Assembly: GCA_013138675.1 (NCBI GenBank)
Contig: WTCH01000311.1
Coordinates: forward strand, 1 to 32,720
DNA: 32,720 nt
Source of the DNA: Woeseiaceae bacterium
Lineage (GTDB): Bacteria > Pseudomonadota > Gammaproteobacteria > Steroidobacterales > Woeseiaceae
Direction of reading: 5' to 3'
Within the stretch, counting starts at the first letter, position 1; the number at the start of each line of letters is the position of its first letter. The notes under the pieces were generated by a model. It saw only the letters and a program-made list of their open reading frames with translations, had not been told where the DNA came from and did no database searches. Below, in pieces: positions 10,569-18,486 of the stretch. The position numbers and the translations under genes are program-made.

Positions 10569-11930
10569 TCAGGCTCCCTTTCTCATCGGTTCTGGACCGC
10601 GCAACGCATCGACAACACGTTCCATGCGCATACCACGCGAACCCTTGACCAATAAGTTGATCTCTTCGTTAAGGCCCGCCATCAGGTCGGAGATCAGCGG
10701 GTCCAGCGAATCGTAGGCAGTGGCATCGTCGCCGAAAGCCTCACGTGCATTCGCGCTCAGCTCGCCTAGAGTAAACAGGCGATCTACACCGGCATTCTTG
10801 ATTTCTGCGCCAACGTCATGATGAATGCGAGCAGCATCGTCACCGAGTTCAAACATGTCACCGAGAACGAGCCAGCTGACGCCTTTCAAAGACGCAAGAA
10901 ATTCGGCAGCCGCAATGACCGACAGTGGATTCGCGTTATAGCTGTCGTCGTAGAGCGTCGCACCGGCATGACCCTGCATCGGCGTGAGACGGCCAGCGAG
11001 CGGGTTGACCGATTCCAACGCGGTCTTGATTGTCTCCGCAGGCACGTCGAGCGCTGTCGCCACTGCGGCAGCTGCACATGCATTACGAACATTGTGTGCG
11101 CCGGCAAGCGGTAGAGTTATCTCGATTGTCGTACCGAGCAGGTGCATCGTGAAATGCGTCTGCCCTTTACCTGTCTCAATCTGATCGGCACGAATGTCGG
11201 CATGCTCACTGAGCCCGAAGCTCAGCAAATCGACGCCGTCAACGAGCGACATCCAATACGAATAGTACTCGTCGTCGAAATTCAACACGGCAACGCCAGG
11301 CCGCGCTTTTCCGCTAAGAATTTCCGCTTTCGCGTGCGCGACGCCTTCAATCGAACCGAATCCCTCTAGGTGCGCAGCAGCCGCGTTCGTAATGACAACA
11401 ACATCTGGTTTGGCAAGCTCAGTCAGGTAAGCGATCTCGCCGGCATGATTGGCGCCCATCTCGAGCACTGCGTATTCATGTGACTCATCAATGCGCGACA
11501 TCATCAGCGGCATGCCAATGTCGTTGTTGAGATTGCCTTCCGTCGCCACCGTCGATGCGACCGACGACAGGCAAGCGGCAACCAGCTCTTTCAACGTTGT
11601 CTTGCCGTTGCTGCCGGTAATGCCGACAACCGTCACCGAGTGCTGGTCGCGCCATGCAGCACCGAGCTGCCCCAACGCGAGCTTTGTATCCTCAACCTCG
11701 ATTTGCGCGATGTCTTCAACAACGAGCGACGCCACAATCGCACCGGCTGCACCGTTGTTGGAGGCTTGATTTACAAACTTGTTGCCGTCGAAATTCGGAC
11801 CGGACAGCGCGACGAACAACTCGCCTTCCTGGATCGTTCGGGAGTCTGTGCTGATGCCTTCGAAGTTGCGGTCATCGCCGTGTAGCATGCCGTTCATCGC
11901 AGCGGCAGCGAAAGAGAGCGTCGCGTTCAC
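10569..11930 (-). CDS. murF: UDP-MurNAc-tripeptide--D-alanyl-D-alanine ligase
   Basis: MurF adds the D-Ala-D-Ala dipeptide made by Ddl, finishing the cytoplasmic pentapeptide precursor. The 453-residue product has an N-terminal Mur domain with STDSR (about 27-31), the ATPase P-loop GSNGKTT at 106-112, a MGANHAGEI motif in the central domain, and the YDDSYNANP motif opening the C-terminal domain. It overlaps the murE stop by 4 bases and ends two bases before mraY. Confidence 0.98.
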   Translation of the reverse strand: MNATLSFAAAAMNGMLHGDDRNFEGISTDSRTIQEGELFVALSGPNFDGNKFVNQASNNGAAGAIVASLVVEDIAQIEVEDTKLALGQLGAAWRDQHSVTVVGITGSNGKTTLKELVAACLSSVASTVATEGNLNNDIGMPLMMSRIDESHEYAVLEMGANHAGEIAYLTELAKPDVVVITNAAAAHLEGFGSIEGVAHAKAEILSGKARPGVAVLNFDDEYYSYWMSLVDGVDLLSFGLSEHADIRADQIETGKGQTHFTMHLLGTTIEITLPLAGAHNVRNACAAAAVATALDVPAETIKTALESVNPLAGRLTPMQGHAGATLYDDSYNANPLSVIAAAEFLASLKGVSWLVLGDMFELGDDAARIHHDVGAEIKNAGVDRLFTLGELSANAREAFGDDATAYDSLDPLISDLMAGLNEEINLLVKGSRGMRMERVVDALRGPEPMRKGA

Positions 11931-13441
11931 GATGCGCCCTCCGCACGTTTGTCCAGGTTCGCCAGCGCCGCGCCGTAGTCTGAAAAATCGATACGCTCAG
12001 TGCCGATGAGCTGGTAATTCTCGTGTCCCTTGCCGGCAATCAGAATGATGTCATCGGTGGCCGCTTCGCGGATTGCCCACGCAATCGCCGCAGCGCGGTC
12101 TTCCAGCACGGTCGCACGATTTGGCCGCTGCAGACCGTCGATAATCTGCGCAATAATCTGGCCGGGCTCTTCGCCGCGTGGATTGTCACTTGTAACGACT
12201 AGCCGGTCTGCACGCATTTCTGCGTTGCGCGCCATTTGTGGGCGCTTGCCAGTATCGCGATCACCACCACAACCGAACACGCACCAGAGTTTGCCCTTGC
12301 AGTGCGCCCTGAGTGCGCGCAGCGCGACATCAATAGCCTGCGGAGAATGTGCGTAGTCAACATAAACCGTCGGCAGCCCGGCTGCCGCCTCGACACGCTC
12401 CATGCGTCCTGGCGGTGCGCTGACTTGCGCAAGCGTTTCACAGGCCTGTGCCATGGATACGCCTTTCTTGAGCAACGCCGCTAGTACGATAACCGCATTG
12501 GCAACGTTGAAATCGCCTGGCAACGGCAATTCAAACTCGCCGTCGCCCCAGGAGCTGTTGATTCGTACGAGTGAGCCGCTGTCGCCCGCAACAACAGATC
12601 GAACAAAAACAAACGGCCGACCATTTGCGACACGGTCAAAGTGCGTCGATACCGCTACGACGTCCTGACCGCAGCGACCTGCCAGTTCGGATCCGAACTC
12701 CGAGTCCAGATTGATGATCCTGTTCCGGGCCGGGTAGTCGAGAAACAGCCGCGCCTTGGTTTCCGCATAACTCTGCATGTCGCCGTGATAATCAAGATGA
12801 TCACGACTCAAATTCGTAAACAGCACGGTATCGAAGGTAACGCCGTCAACTCGCTTTTGTGCCAGCGCGTGGGATGACACCTCTACGGCGGCCCAGGTCG
12901 CACCCGCATCGCGGAAGTCTGCAAGGCTGCCATGCAACTCGATGGCAGCGGGTATTGTCATGCCTTCACCAATCTCGACGTCGCCTACACCTGTTCCGAG
13001 CGTGCCGATGTAGCCGCAAGATTGCTCAAGCAACTCGCAGCACTGTGCGATGAGCCAGGCAACCGTCGTCTTGCCGTTGGTCCCGGTCACTCCAACGACA
13101 TGAACAGATTCTGAGGGGCGCGCATAAAAACGATTGGCGATCTCGCCGAGATGACTGGCGAGATCCGGCACCGCCACCATCGGAACACCCACTTCAGTTG
13201 CCGGTGCATCCGTCGTCGATGAATCCCATGCCACTGCCGCAACACCGGCTGTTACCGCGTCGGCAATGAAATCAAGCCCATGACAGTTATCGCCACCGCA
13301 GGCCAGGAACAGGTCTCCGGGCCGGAGCGAGCGACTGTCGCTGGCTATGTTGCCGACGGCGATCGCAGGTGCGTCCGCGAATCCTCGCAGTAATTCGGCG
13401 AGTGTCGGCTTTGGATTCAGGTGTTCTGCCGGCATGCTCAT
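11927..13441 (-). CDS. murE: UDP-MurNAc-L-Ala-D-Glu--meso-2,6-diaminopimelate ligase
   Basis: MurE adds the third peptide residue. The 504-residue product has the P-loop GTNGKTT at 120-126, the N-terminal STDSR-like motif as SDSR (about 34-37), and DNPR at 419-422. The arginine of DNPR is the known specificity mark for meso-diaminopimelate rather than lysine, so the wall is of the usual Gram-negative type. The YVDYAHSP motif marks the start of the C-terminal domain. It overlaps ftsI and murF by 4 bases each. Confidence 0.98.
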   Translation of the reverse strand: MSMPAEHLNPKPTLAELLRGFADAPAIAVGNIASDSRSLRPGDLFLACGGDNCHGLDFIADAVTAGVAAVAWDSSTTDAPATEVGVPMVAVPDLASHLGEIANRFYARPSESVHVVGVTGTNGKTTVAWLIAQCCELLEQSCGYIGTLGTGVGDVEIGEGMTIPAAIELHGSLADFRDAGATWAAVEVSSHALAQKRVDGVTFDTVLFTNLSRDHLDYHGDMQSYAETKARLFLDYPARNRIINLDSEFGSELAGRCGQDVVAVSTHFDRVANGRPFVFVRSVVAGDSGSLVRINSSWGDGEFELPLPGDFNVANAVIVLAALLKKGVSMAQACETLAQVSAPPGRMERVEAAAGLPTVYVDYAHSPQAIDVALRALRAHCKGKLWCVFGCGGDRDTGKRPQMARNAEMRADRLVVTSDNPRGEEPGQIIAQIIDGLQRPNRATVLEDRAAAIAWAIREAATDDIILIAGKGHENYQLIGTERIDFSDYGAALANLDKRAEGAS

Positions 13442-15165
13442 TGACTCATTGCCTGCATGATGCTGCCAGGGTCCCTGGCGGGCATCGCGTCGGGTGGGAT
13501 TGCGAGCAGCCGTAGCGACTCTGACACGACATCTGAGAAAACCGGTGCTGCGACATCGCTGCCGTAGTAAAGCTCTCCAGTGGGCTCATCGATAACGACA
13601 ACTGCCGCGAGGCGAGGGTCGCTGGCCGGCGCAAGTCCGGCGAATATGGAAATATATTTGTCTTCTGAATATCCACCAGCCGCGAATTTCCAGGCTGTGC
13701 CGGTCTTGCCCGCAATGCGGTAGCCCATAACTGCGGCCTTCGTACCGGTGCCACCTGGCGCAACCACTGCCTCGAGCATGCGTCGTACTGCGGCGGCCGA
13801 ATCTGCGGCCAGGACCTGCTCCCCTTCAGCCGGAGCATCCAGCGCCACCAGCGAGACGGGTCGGAATACACCATCGCTGCCGAGGACCGAGTACGCTTGT
13901 GCGAGCTGCAACGGTGTCACCGAGACTCCGTAGCCATAGGCCAGCGTCGCCTGGCTGATCGGACGCCAGTGATTGAAGTGCGTCAGCAGACCTGCCGATT
14001 CGCCCGGGAAACCGCTCGACGTCAACGTGCCAAGGCCAAAGCGTGTCATGGTATTCCAGAGCTGGTCCGGCTCAAGTGACATGGCGAGCTTGGTCACACC
14101 GACATTGCTCGAACGGGCCAGGATGGTCGTCAGGCTGATCCGTCCGAGATTGCGACTATCCTCAATCGTCTTCGGTCCGACGACGACAAAACCGGGTGCC
14201 GTATCGATGATGCTGCTGGGCCGGTACTCGCCACTCTCGAGCGCGGCTGCGACTATGAGTGGTTTGATACTCGAACCCGGCTCGAAGATATCGGTGATCG
14301 CACGATTGCGGTAACGCGCTGCTGAGAATTGCGAGCGATCATTCGGGTTGTAAGTCGGCTGATTGACGATCGCAAGAACCTCGCCGGTCTTCACGTCGAG
14401 TATGACGATGGAGCCCGACTCAGCGTTGTGCTGTCGAATCGCCGCTTTCAATGTCCGGTAGGCAAGGTATTGAATCCGGAGATCGATGCTCGTCTGCAGA
14501 TCCTTGCCGTGATGTGGCGGACGAATGCTTTCGACATTCTCGACGGAGCGACCCAGCCGATCCTTGAGTACGCGTTTGGCCCCCGACTCACCCGCAAGCC
14601 AATGATTGAACGCAAGCTCAAGTCCTTCCTGGCCCGCATCGTCAATGTCAGTAAACCCGACGAGATGGCCCGTGACTTCACCTGCCGGATAGTAGCGCCG
14701 GTACTCGCGTTGCACATTCACACCCGGCAATTTCAGGTCGAGAACCAGTTGCGCCTGCTCGGGGCTCAGGTGTCGTTTGAGGTACAGGAACTCCTTGTCC
14801 ATGCTGCGCGTGACACGCCGTATCAGCTGCTGCGGATCAATACCAAGAAGACGCGCCAATTGCGGAACGCGGTCAACCGCGGGCGCGAGTTCTTTGGGGT
14901 TTGCCCAGATGCTGTCGACCGGCGTGCTGATCGCGAGCGGCTCTCCATTACGATCGGTGATCGTGCCGCGGTGCGCCGTGATTCTCTCTGTGCGCAGGTG
15001 ACGTGTATCTGCCTGCTGATTAAGAAAGTCTTTGTTGAAGACCTGCAAGTGCACGGCGCGTGCAACCAGCGACACAGCGAGCAGCGAAAAGAACACGCCT
15101 ACCAGCGTCAGTCTGCCAGCGAATCGCCTTGCAGTTTGTTGTTTTGTCTCGGCGCCGCGTGTCAT
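13438..15165 (-). CDS. ftsI: Septal transpeptidase FtsI (PBP3)
   Basis: FtsI is the class B penicillin-binding protein that crosslinks septal peptidoglycan with FtsW. The 575-residue protein has a short cytoplasmic start, one membrane anchor at about residues 20-40, a pedestal domain with the RG.I.DRNG.PLA pattern (about 66-78), and a transpeptidase domain. Active-site motifs are SSIK (nucleophile Ser298, Lys301), SSN at 352-354 and KTGT at 487-490. Length is typical. Start and stop overlap ftsL and murE by 4 bases. Confidence 0.98.
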   Translation of the reverse strand: MTRGAETKQQTARRFAGRLTLVGVFFSLLAVSLVARAVHLQVFNKDFLNQQADTRHLRTERITAHRGTITDRNGEPLAISTPVDSIWANPKELAPAVDRVPQLARLLGIDPQQLIRRVTRSMDKEFLYLKRHLSPEQAQLVLDLKLPGVNVQREYRRYYPAGEVTGHLVGFTDIDDAGQEGLELAFNHWLAGESGAKRVLKDRLGRSVENVESIRPPHHGKDLQTSIDLRIQYLAYRTLKAAIRQHNAESGSIVILDVKTGEVLAIVNQPTYNPNDRSQFSAARYRNRAITDIFEPGSSIKPLIVAAALESGEYRPSSIIDTAPGFVVVGPKTIEDSRNLGRISLTTILARSSNVGVTKLAMSLEPDQLWNTMTRFGLGTLTSSGFPGESAGLLTHFNHWRPISQATLAYGYGVSVTPLQLAQAYSVLGSDGVFRPVSLVALDAPAEGEQVLAADSAAAVRRMLEAVVAPGGTGTKAAVMGYRIAGKTGTAWKFAAGGYSEDKYISIFAGLAPASDPRLAAVVVIDEPTGELYYGSDVAAPVFSDVVSESLRLLAIPPDAMPARDPGSIMQAMSQ

Positions 15166-15452
15166 GGCCGTTCAATTACGTAGATTTCCGAAGCAACAGG
15201 TCGCACGAGTGAAAGGTCGTCGGTAGCGACCTGCTCGATGCGTGCGTGCGTGGCCCAGGTGCTCTGCTCAATTTGCAACTGGCCCCATTCAATATTCAGA
15301 TCGTCGCGTTCATGCGTCAGCGACTCGAGTTCGACAAACAACTTGCGCGATTCGTGTTTCGTGTAGACCAGCGCAAGTGCACTCAAAACACAAACGACCG
15401 AGAAGACGAGGACGAGTGCAAACGGCTGCTTTGTCTGCGTAATCTGGATCAC
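15162..15452 (-). CDS. ftsL: Cell division protein FtsL
   Basis: FtsL is a small bitopic inner-membrane protein that with FtsB and FtsQ activates FtsWI. The 96-residue product has a short N-terminus, one membrane segment at about 11-31, then a leucine- and charge-rich periplasmic stretch (residues about 35-70) expected to form the coiled coil with FtsB. Sequence identity in this family is low, so the call rests on size, topology and the position between rsmH and ftsI, with 4-base overlaps on both sides. Confidence 0.93.
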   Translation of the reverse strand: MIQITQTKQPFALVLVFSVVCVLSALALVYTKHESRKLFVELESLTHERDDLNIEWGQLQIEQSTWATHARIEQVATDDLSLVRPVASEIYVIERP

Positions 15453-16378
15453 AAGCGCTCCGCTACGCGCAAACGCGCACTGCGCGCCCGGACATTTGCA
15501 GCGACCTCGTCCGCCGTTGCTGTGATCGCTTTGCCGACCTGCCGCAACTTCGGCCGGAATTCGGCAGGCACATCAGGCATACCGCGGTACGGTTCGGCTT
15601 CTCTTGAGGCATTGCGAATAAAACGTTTGGCAATACGATCCTCAAGCGAGTGAAAACTGATGACGCAGAGGCGGCCACCGGGGGCCAGCACGTCGAGCGA
15701 CTGCGCCAGTGCGGCCTCGAGCTGCTCGAGCTCGCGATTGATAAAAATGCGAATTGCCTGAAACGTCTTCGTGGCCGGATTCTTCTTGCGTGTGTGCGCC
15801 GGAATGACCGACGCGACGACGTCTGCCAGTTGAGTCGTCGTCTGCAGGGGCGTTTCCGCACGCGCAGCAACAACGGCACGCGCGATGCGCACCGCCTGGT
15901 TCTCTTCACCAAATTTTCTGAGAACTCGCCTCAATTCGTACTCTTCCACTTGCCGGAGCCATTCCGCGGCCGAGATGCCTGACTCCGGGTCCATGCGCAT
16001 GTCCAGAGGTCCGTCGCGAAGAAAGCTGAATCCGCGTTCGGATTCGTCCAGCTGTGGTGATGAGACGCCGATGTCGAGGAGCAGGCCGTCGACTCGTCCC
16101 GTGAGTCCTTTTTCTTCAATGCATGATGCAAGTTTTTCAATTTCGCCCTTTACCAGTTCAAACCTCGGGTCTTCAATCAGCGTTGCCGGTGCAGATGCGA
16201 TTGCCTGTGGATCACGATCGATTGCGATGAGCCGACCGTTCTCACTCAATCTCTGCAAAATAGCGCTGCTGTGTCCCCCGCGTCCGAAAGTTCCGTCGAC
16301 GTACAAACCGTCTTGTTTTATATCCAGCCCTTCGAGGACCGGCCCCAGCAGCACCGGCACATGCGCGTTGCTGCTCAT
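15449..16378 (-). CDS. rsmH: 16S rRNA (cytosine(1402)-N(4))-methyltransferase RsmH
   Basis: RsmH (MraW) methylates N4 of C1402 in 16S rRNA with S-adenosylmethionine. RsmI, encoded nearby at 17627-18451, methylates the 2'-O of the same nucleotide, so both enzymes for this modified base are in the window. The 309-residue product begins with HVPVLLGPVLEGL and has the SAM-binding motif VDGTFGRGGHSSAIL (about 27-41), LLLDIGVSSPQLD, and the C-terminal VISFHSLEDRIAKRF motif. It starts 15 bases after the mraZ stop. Confidence 0.97.
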   Translation of the reverse strand: MSSNAHVPVLLGPVLEGLDIKQDGLYVDGTFGRGGHSSAILQRLSENGRLIAIDRDPQAIASAPATLIEDPRFELVKGEIEKLASCIEEKGLTGRVDGLLLDIGVSSPQLDESERGFSFLRDGPLDMRMDPESGISAAEWLRQVEEYELRRVLRKFGEENQAVRIARAVVAARAETPLQTTTQLADVVASVIPAHTRKKNPATKTFQAIRIFINRELEQLEAALAQSLDVLAPGGRLCVISFHSLEDRIAKRFIRNASREAEPYRGMPDVPAEFRPKLRQVGKAITATADEVAANVRARSARLRVAERL

Positions 16379-16393
16379 GGAATGAATGACGCC

Positions 16394-16843
16394 TTAGAAC
16401 GAGATCGATTCGAGGTCGGGCGGCAGTTCGCCGTCATCGTCCTCACTGAGCCATGCGTCCCGTTTTTCGTTCCAGGTTTCTTCATCCCATAGTTCAAATT
16501 TGTTGCCCTGTCCGATCAGCATCCCGGCCTTTTCGAGTCCTGCGAAATCACGCAGTTCGCGTGATACGAGAATTCGACCGCTCCCATCCATCTCAACCTC
16601 GGTGGCATAACCGACCATGATGCGCACGATGTTGCGGGCAACCTTGTTCATGCTCGGCAAGCGCACGAGCTTGCGTTCGAGTTCTTCCCAGTCGGGCAGC
16701 GGATAGACGAGCAGGCAATGGTCCTTGTCGACGGTGACAACGATTTGGCCATCACAACGGGCGGCCAGCCGCTCCCGATACCGGGTCGGTATTGCCATAC
16801 GCCCCTTGGCGTCCAGGTTTACTTTGGTGGCCCCTCGAAACAC
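16394..16843 (-). CDS. mraZ: Transcriptional regulator MraZ
   Basis: MraZ is a small DNA-binding protein with two SpoVT/AbrB-like halves that represses its own dcw promoter in E. coli. From GTG 16843 the product is 149 residues, close to the 152 of E. coli. Both repeats are visible: FRGATKVNLDAKGRMAIPTR (2-21) and the second DGSGRILVSRELR, each with the DxxGR core. The frame stays open to 16963 with an in-frame ATG, but family alignment (proteins begin MF.G) supports the GTG, and the upstream residues would be encoded across the operator and promoter. First gene of the dcw transcript. Confidence 0.93.
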   Translation of the reverse strand: MFRGATKVNLDAKGRMAIPTRYRERLAARCDGQIVVTVDKDHCLLVYPLPDWEELERKLVRLPSMNKVARNIVRIMVGYATEVEMDGSGRILVSRELRDFAGLEKAGMLIGQGNKFELWDEETWNEKRDAWLSEDDDGELPPDLESISF

Positions 16844-16896
16844 GACGATACGGACGACCCCGGTTTCGCTCTTCTGGCGCGAATCCTGGGCGGGTT

Positions 16897-16921
16897 GCCC
16901 CTTTCCTCCCACTTTTATCCA
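16897..16921 (-). promoter_or_regulatory. Candidate MraZ operator: three boxes with a 10-base period
   Basis: On the minus strand three five-base boxes start exactly ten bases apart: TGGAT (16921-16917), TGGGA (16911-16907) and GGGGC (16901-16897). The known MraZ operator is a set of TGGGN repeats with 5-base spacers between the mra promoter and mraZ (established for E. coli). The middle box is a full match, the outer two each differ by one base. They lie just downstream of the predicted -10, where bound MraZ would block transcription. Confidence 0.72.
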
Positions 16922-16930
16922 CTTTTCAAC

Positions 16931-16960
16931 ACTATAGTGTCGAGGTGTCGGGAGCGTCAA
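16931..16960 (-). promoter_or_regulatory. Candidate sigma-70 promoter of the dcw cluster (Pmra)
   Basis: On the minus strand a TTGACG -35 box (16960-16955) and a TATAGT -10 box (16936-16931) are separated by 18 bases. The -35 box matches consensus at 5 of 6 positions, the -10 box also at 5 of 6. The start of transcription would fall near 16924, inside the first MraZ box, giving an untranslated leader of about 80 bases before the mraZ GTG. An AT-rich palindrome (CAATTAATTG, 16971-16980) lies just upstream of the -35. Confidence 0.65.
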
Positions 16961-16970
16961 CAAGCCCTGG

Positions 16971-17031
16971 CAATTAATTGTTGTTGTACAGGGACTTAGG
17001 GACTTTTAGGTGGCCCAATTCGGGCGAATTG
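16971..17031. other. Palindromes upstream of Pmra in a gene-free stretch
   Basis: The stretch from 16844 to 17243 has no gene I can support. Besides the mraZ control sites it contains two perfect palindromic sequences: CAATTAATTG at 16971-16980 and CAATTCGGGCGAATTG at 17016-17031 (7-base arms, GG centre). Both share the CAATT/AATTG ends. A short direct repeat (GGGACTT twice, between 16991 and 17006) lies between them. These could be protein-binding sites acting on the dcw promoter or chance; there is no adjacent U-tract to suggest a terminator. Confidence 0.4.
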
Positions 17032-17162
17032 TGGCAGCTCTGGCGCAAGGAAAATCAAATGCTTAGCGATGCTTCCTCGATATGACCTGAAAAACGGGTC
17101 TGCAAACGGCGACAGAGCCGGGTTGCGGGTCATTCGGAACCTCATTTGCGCAACGAGCGCGT

Positions 17163-17192
17163 ATTCTCTCGTCAGCACGCACGTAGTGTCAA
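17163..17192 (-). promoter_or_regulatory. Weak candidate second promoter upstream of mraZ
   Basis: A perfect TTGACA (17192-17187 on the minus strand) is followed after 18 bases by GAGAAT (17168-17163), matching the -10 consensus at 4 of 6. Transcription would start near 17155, about 310 bases before mraZ, and read through the palindromes into the dcw cluster. A TATAAT at 17208-17203 on the same strand lacks a suitable -35. No ribosome binding site precedes the short open frame downstream. Confidence 0.3.
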
Positions 17193-17210
17193 TAAGTAAT
17201 TGATTATACA

Positions 17211-17234
17211 GCGAAAACAAGATCTGGGCAGATC
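17211..17234 (-). terminator. Probable weak intrinsic terminator after rnpB
   Basis: On the minus strand GATCTGCCCAGATC (17234-17221) can fold into a short stem (GATCTG/CAGATC with a 2-base centre, or 5 pairs with a 4-base loop) followed directly by TTGTTTT. It lies ten bases beyond the predicted RNase P RNA 3' end, the right place to stop or define the precursor. The stem is short, so read-through toward mraZ is possible. Confidence 0.5.
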
Positions 17235-17243
17235 CGGTGAGAT

Positions 17244-17615
17244 CGAGAAATCAGGAGCCGGCAATAAGCCGGGTTCTGTCAGGGACAATCATTCATCTGG
17301 GACAGCCGTCGCCGACTGCCTCTAGCAACCTACCCGGGAGTCCGCTCGGAACCGGCGGCGGGCCGAAGCCCTACTCCCCTATTTGGTCTTGCTCCAGGCG
17401 GGGTTTACCGTGCCGCGAGCTGTTACCAGTCGCGCGGTGCGCTCTTACCGCACCTTTTCACCCTTACCGACCAAGGTCGGCGGTATATTTTCTGTGGCAC
17501 TTTCCATGGGCTCACACCCTCCAGGCGTTACCTGGCGCCTTGTCCGAAGGAGCCCGGACTTTCCTCTGCAGACCAGAGGTCTACAGCGATTGCCTGGCCG
17601 ACTCCTGATTTCTCG
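17244..17615 (-). ncRNA. rnpB: RNase P RNA (type A)
   Basis: This is the catalytic RNA of RNase P, which removes the 5' leader of tRNA precursors. Conserved regions on the minus strand are GAGGAAAGTCCGGGC (17566-17552), AGATGAATGATTGTCC (17298-17283) and ACAGAACCCGGCTTA (17279-17265). Ends are set by the P1 helix: 14 bases at 17615-17602 pair perfectly with 17257-17244. The length of about 372 bases is close to the 377 of E. coli. The 5' end lies about a dozen bases after the rsmI stop on the same strand, so its promoter must be inside rsmI or it is cut from an rsmI transcript. Confidence 0.96.
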
Positions 17616-17626
17616 GACGGGCGATT

Positions 17627-18451
17627 CTACAGGTCCAGGAGCCGTTGATACAGCGTATTGCGCTTCTCGCCGGTGGCTTTCGCCACGATCCTGGCCACCT
17701 CTTTTTTCGGCAAGAGCGCTGCCAGGTCATGTAGCAGGCTGTCACTATCGATAGCCGACGACGTTGCCTGGTCACTACCGGCGACAACGATAACAAGTTC
17801 ACCTTTTTGAGTGATCTCGTTTTCCATGACCTGTCTGCTGAGTTCGCCGAGAGTCGTGCTGATACATTGCTCATGCATCTTCGACATTTCTCGACCGAGA
17901 AAAACCGAGCGCGTCCCGCCGAATACCTCGGCCATATCGGCGACGGAGTCTTCCATTCGATGCACCGACTCGTAGAACACCATGGTCCGGGTTTCATTTG
18001 CCAGTCCGGCCAGCGCGTCACGTCTACCCTTCTTCTTCGCCGGCAGAAAGCCTTCGAAACAAAACCGGTCGGTCGCTAAACCCGCGACGGACAGTGCGGC
18101 GATCATTGCACTTGGTCCGGGTATCGGAGATACATTGATCCCCGCTTCATGAGCGGCTTTGACCAGCCGATAGCCCGGGTCGCTGATCAACGGTGTACCG
18201 GCGTCACTGACGAGCGCGACAGAGCGGCCCGCGGCCAGTTCCCTGATCACCCTTTCCGCGCGATCTGTCTCGTTATGATCGTGTAAGGCCAAAAGCCGCG
18301 TTTCCACGCCGAAATGCGATAGCAATCGCCCGGTGTGGCGGGTATCCTCGGCGGCAATGAGATCAACGTCTGCGAGCGTCTGGCGTGCTCGCGGCGACAG
18401 ATCCTCGAGGTTACCGATTGGCGTTGCCACAACGAAAAGTGTGCCACTCAT
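17627..18451 (-). CDS. rsmI: 16S rRNA (cytidine(1402)-2'-O)-methyltransferase RsmI
   Basis: RsmI 2'-O-methylates C1402 in the decoding centre of 16S rRNA, complementing RsmH. The 274-residue product is of family length and has the tetrapyrrole-methylase-like fold: GTLFVVATPIGNLEDLSPRA at the N-terminus, AAEDTRHTGRLL, the SAM-binding VALVSDAGTPLISDPGYRLV (about 77-96) and PGPSAMIAALSVAG. It is divergent from lpoA, with only 35 bases between the two start codons, and is followed by rnpB. Confidence 0.96.
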   Translation of the reverse strand: MSGTLFVVATPIGNLEDLSPRARQTLADVDLIAAEDTRHTGRLLSHFGVETRLLALHDHNETDRAERVIRELAAGRSVALVSDAGTPLISDPGYRLVKAAHEAGINVSPIPGPSAMIAALSVAGLATDRFCFEGFLPAKKKGRRDALAGLANETRTMVFYESVHRMEDSVADMAEVFGGTRSVFLGREMSKMHEQCISTTLGELSRQVMENEITQKGELVIVVAGSDQATSSAIDSDSLLHDLAALLPKKEVARIVAKATGEKRNTLYQRLLDL

Positions 18452-18486
18452 TGACTACCTTCGACTCTTGAAATTGTGCTTTGGCT

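Noticed and set aside
16844-16963. N-terminal extension of MraZ from an upstream in-frame ATG (189 residues)
   Set aside because: The extra codons cover the predicted -10 box and the MraZ boxes, MraZ proteins start at MF.G, and GTG 16843 gives the normal length.
16996-17220. 74-residue frame on the minus strand between rnpB and mraZ
   Set aside because: It has no ribosome binding site at the first or the internal ATG and no family resemblance, and it covers the terminator and promoter-like sites. A leader peptide cannot be fully excluded.
17237-17608. Open frame of about 120 residues on the plus strand over the RNase P gene
   Set aside because: The interval is an unmistakable type A RNase P RNA on the other strand; such frames are frequent misannotations over rnpB.
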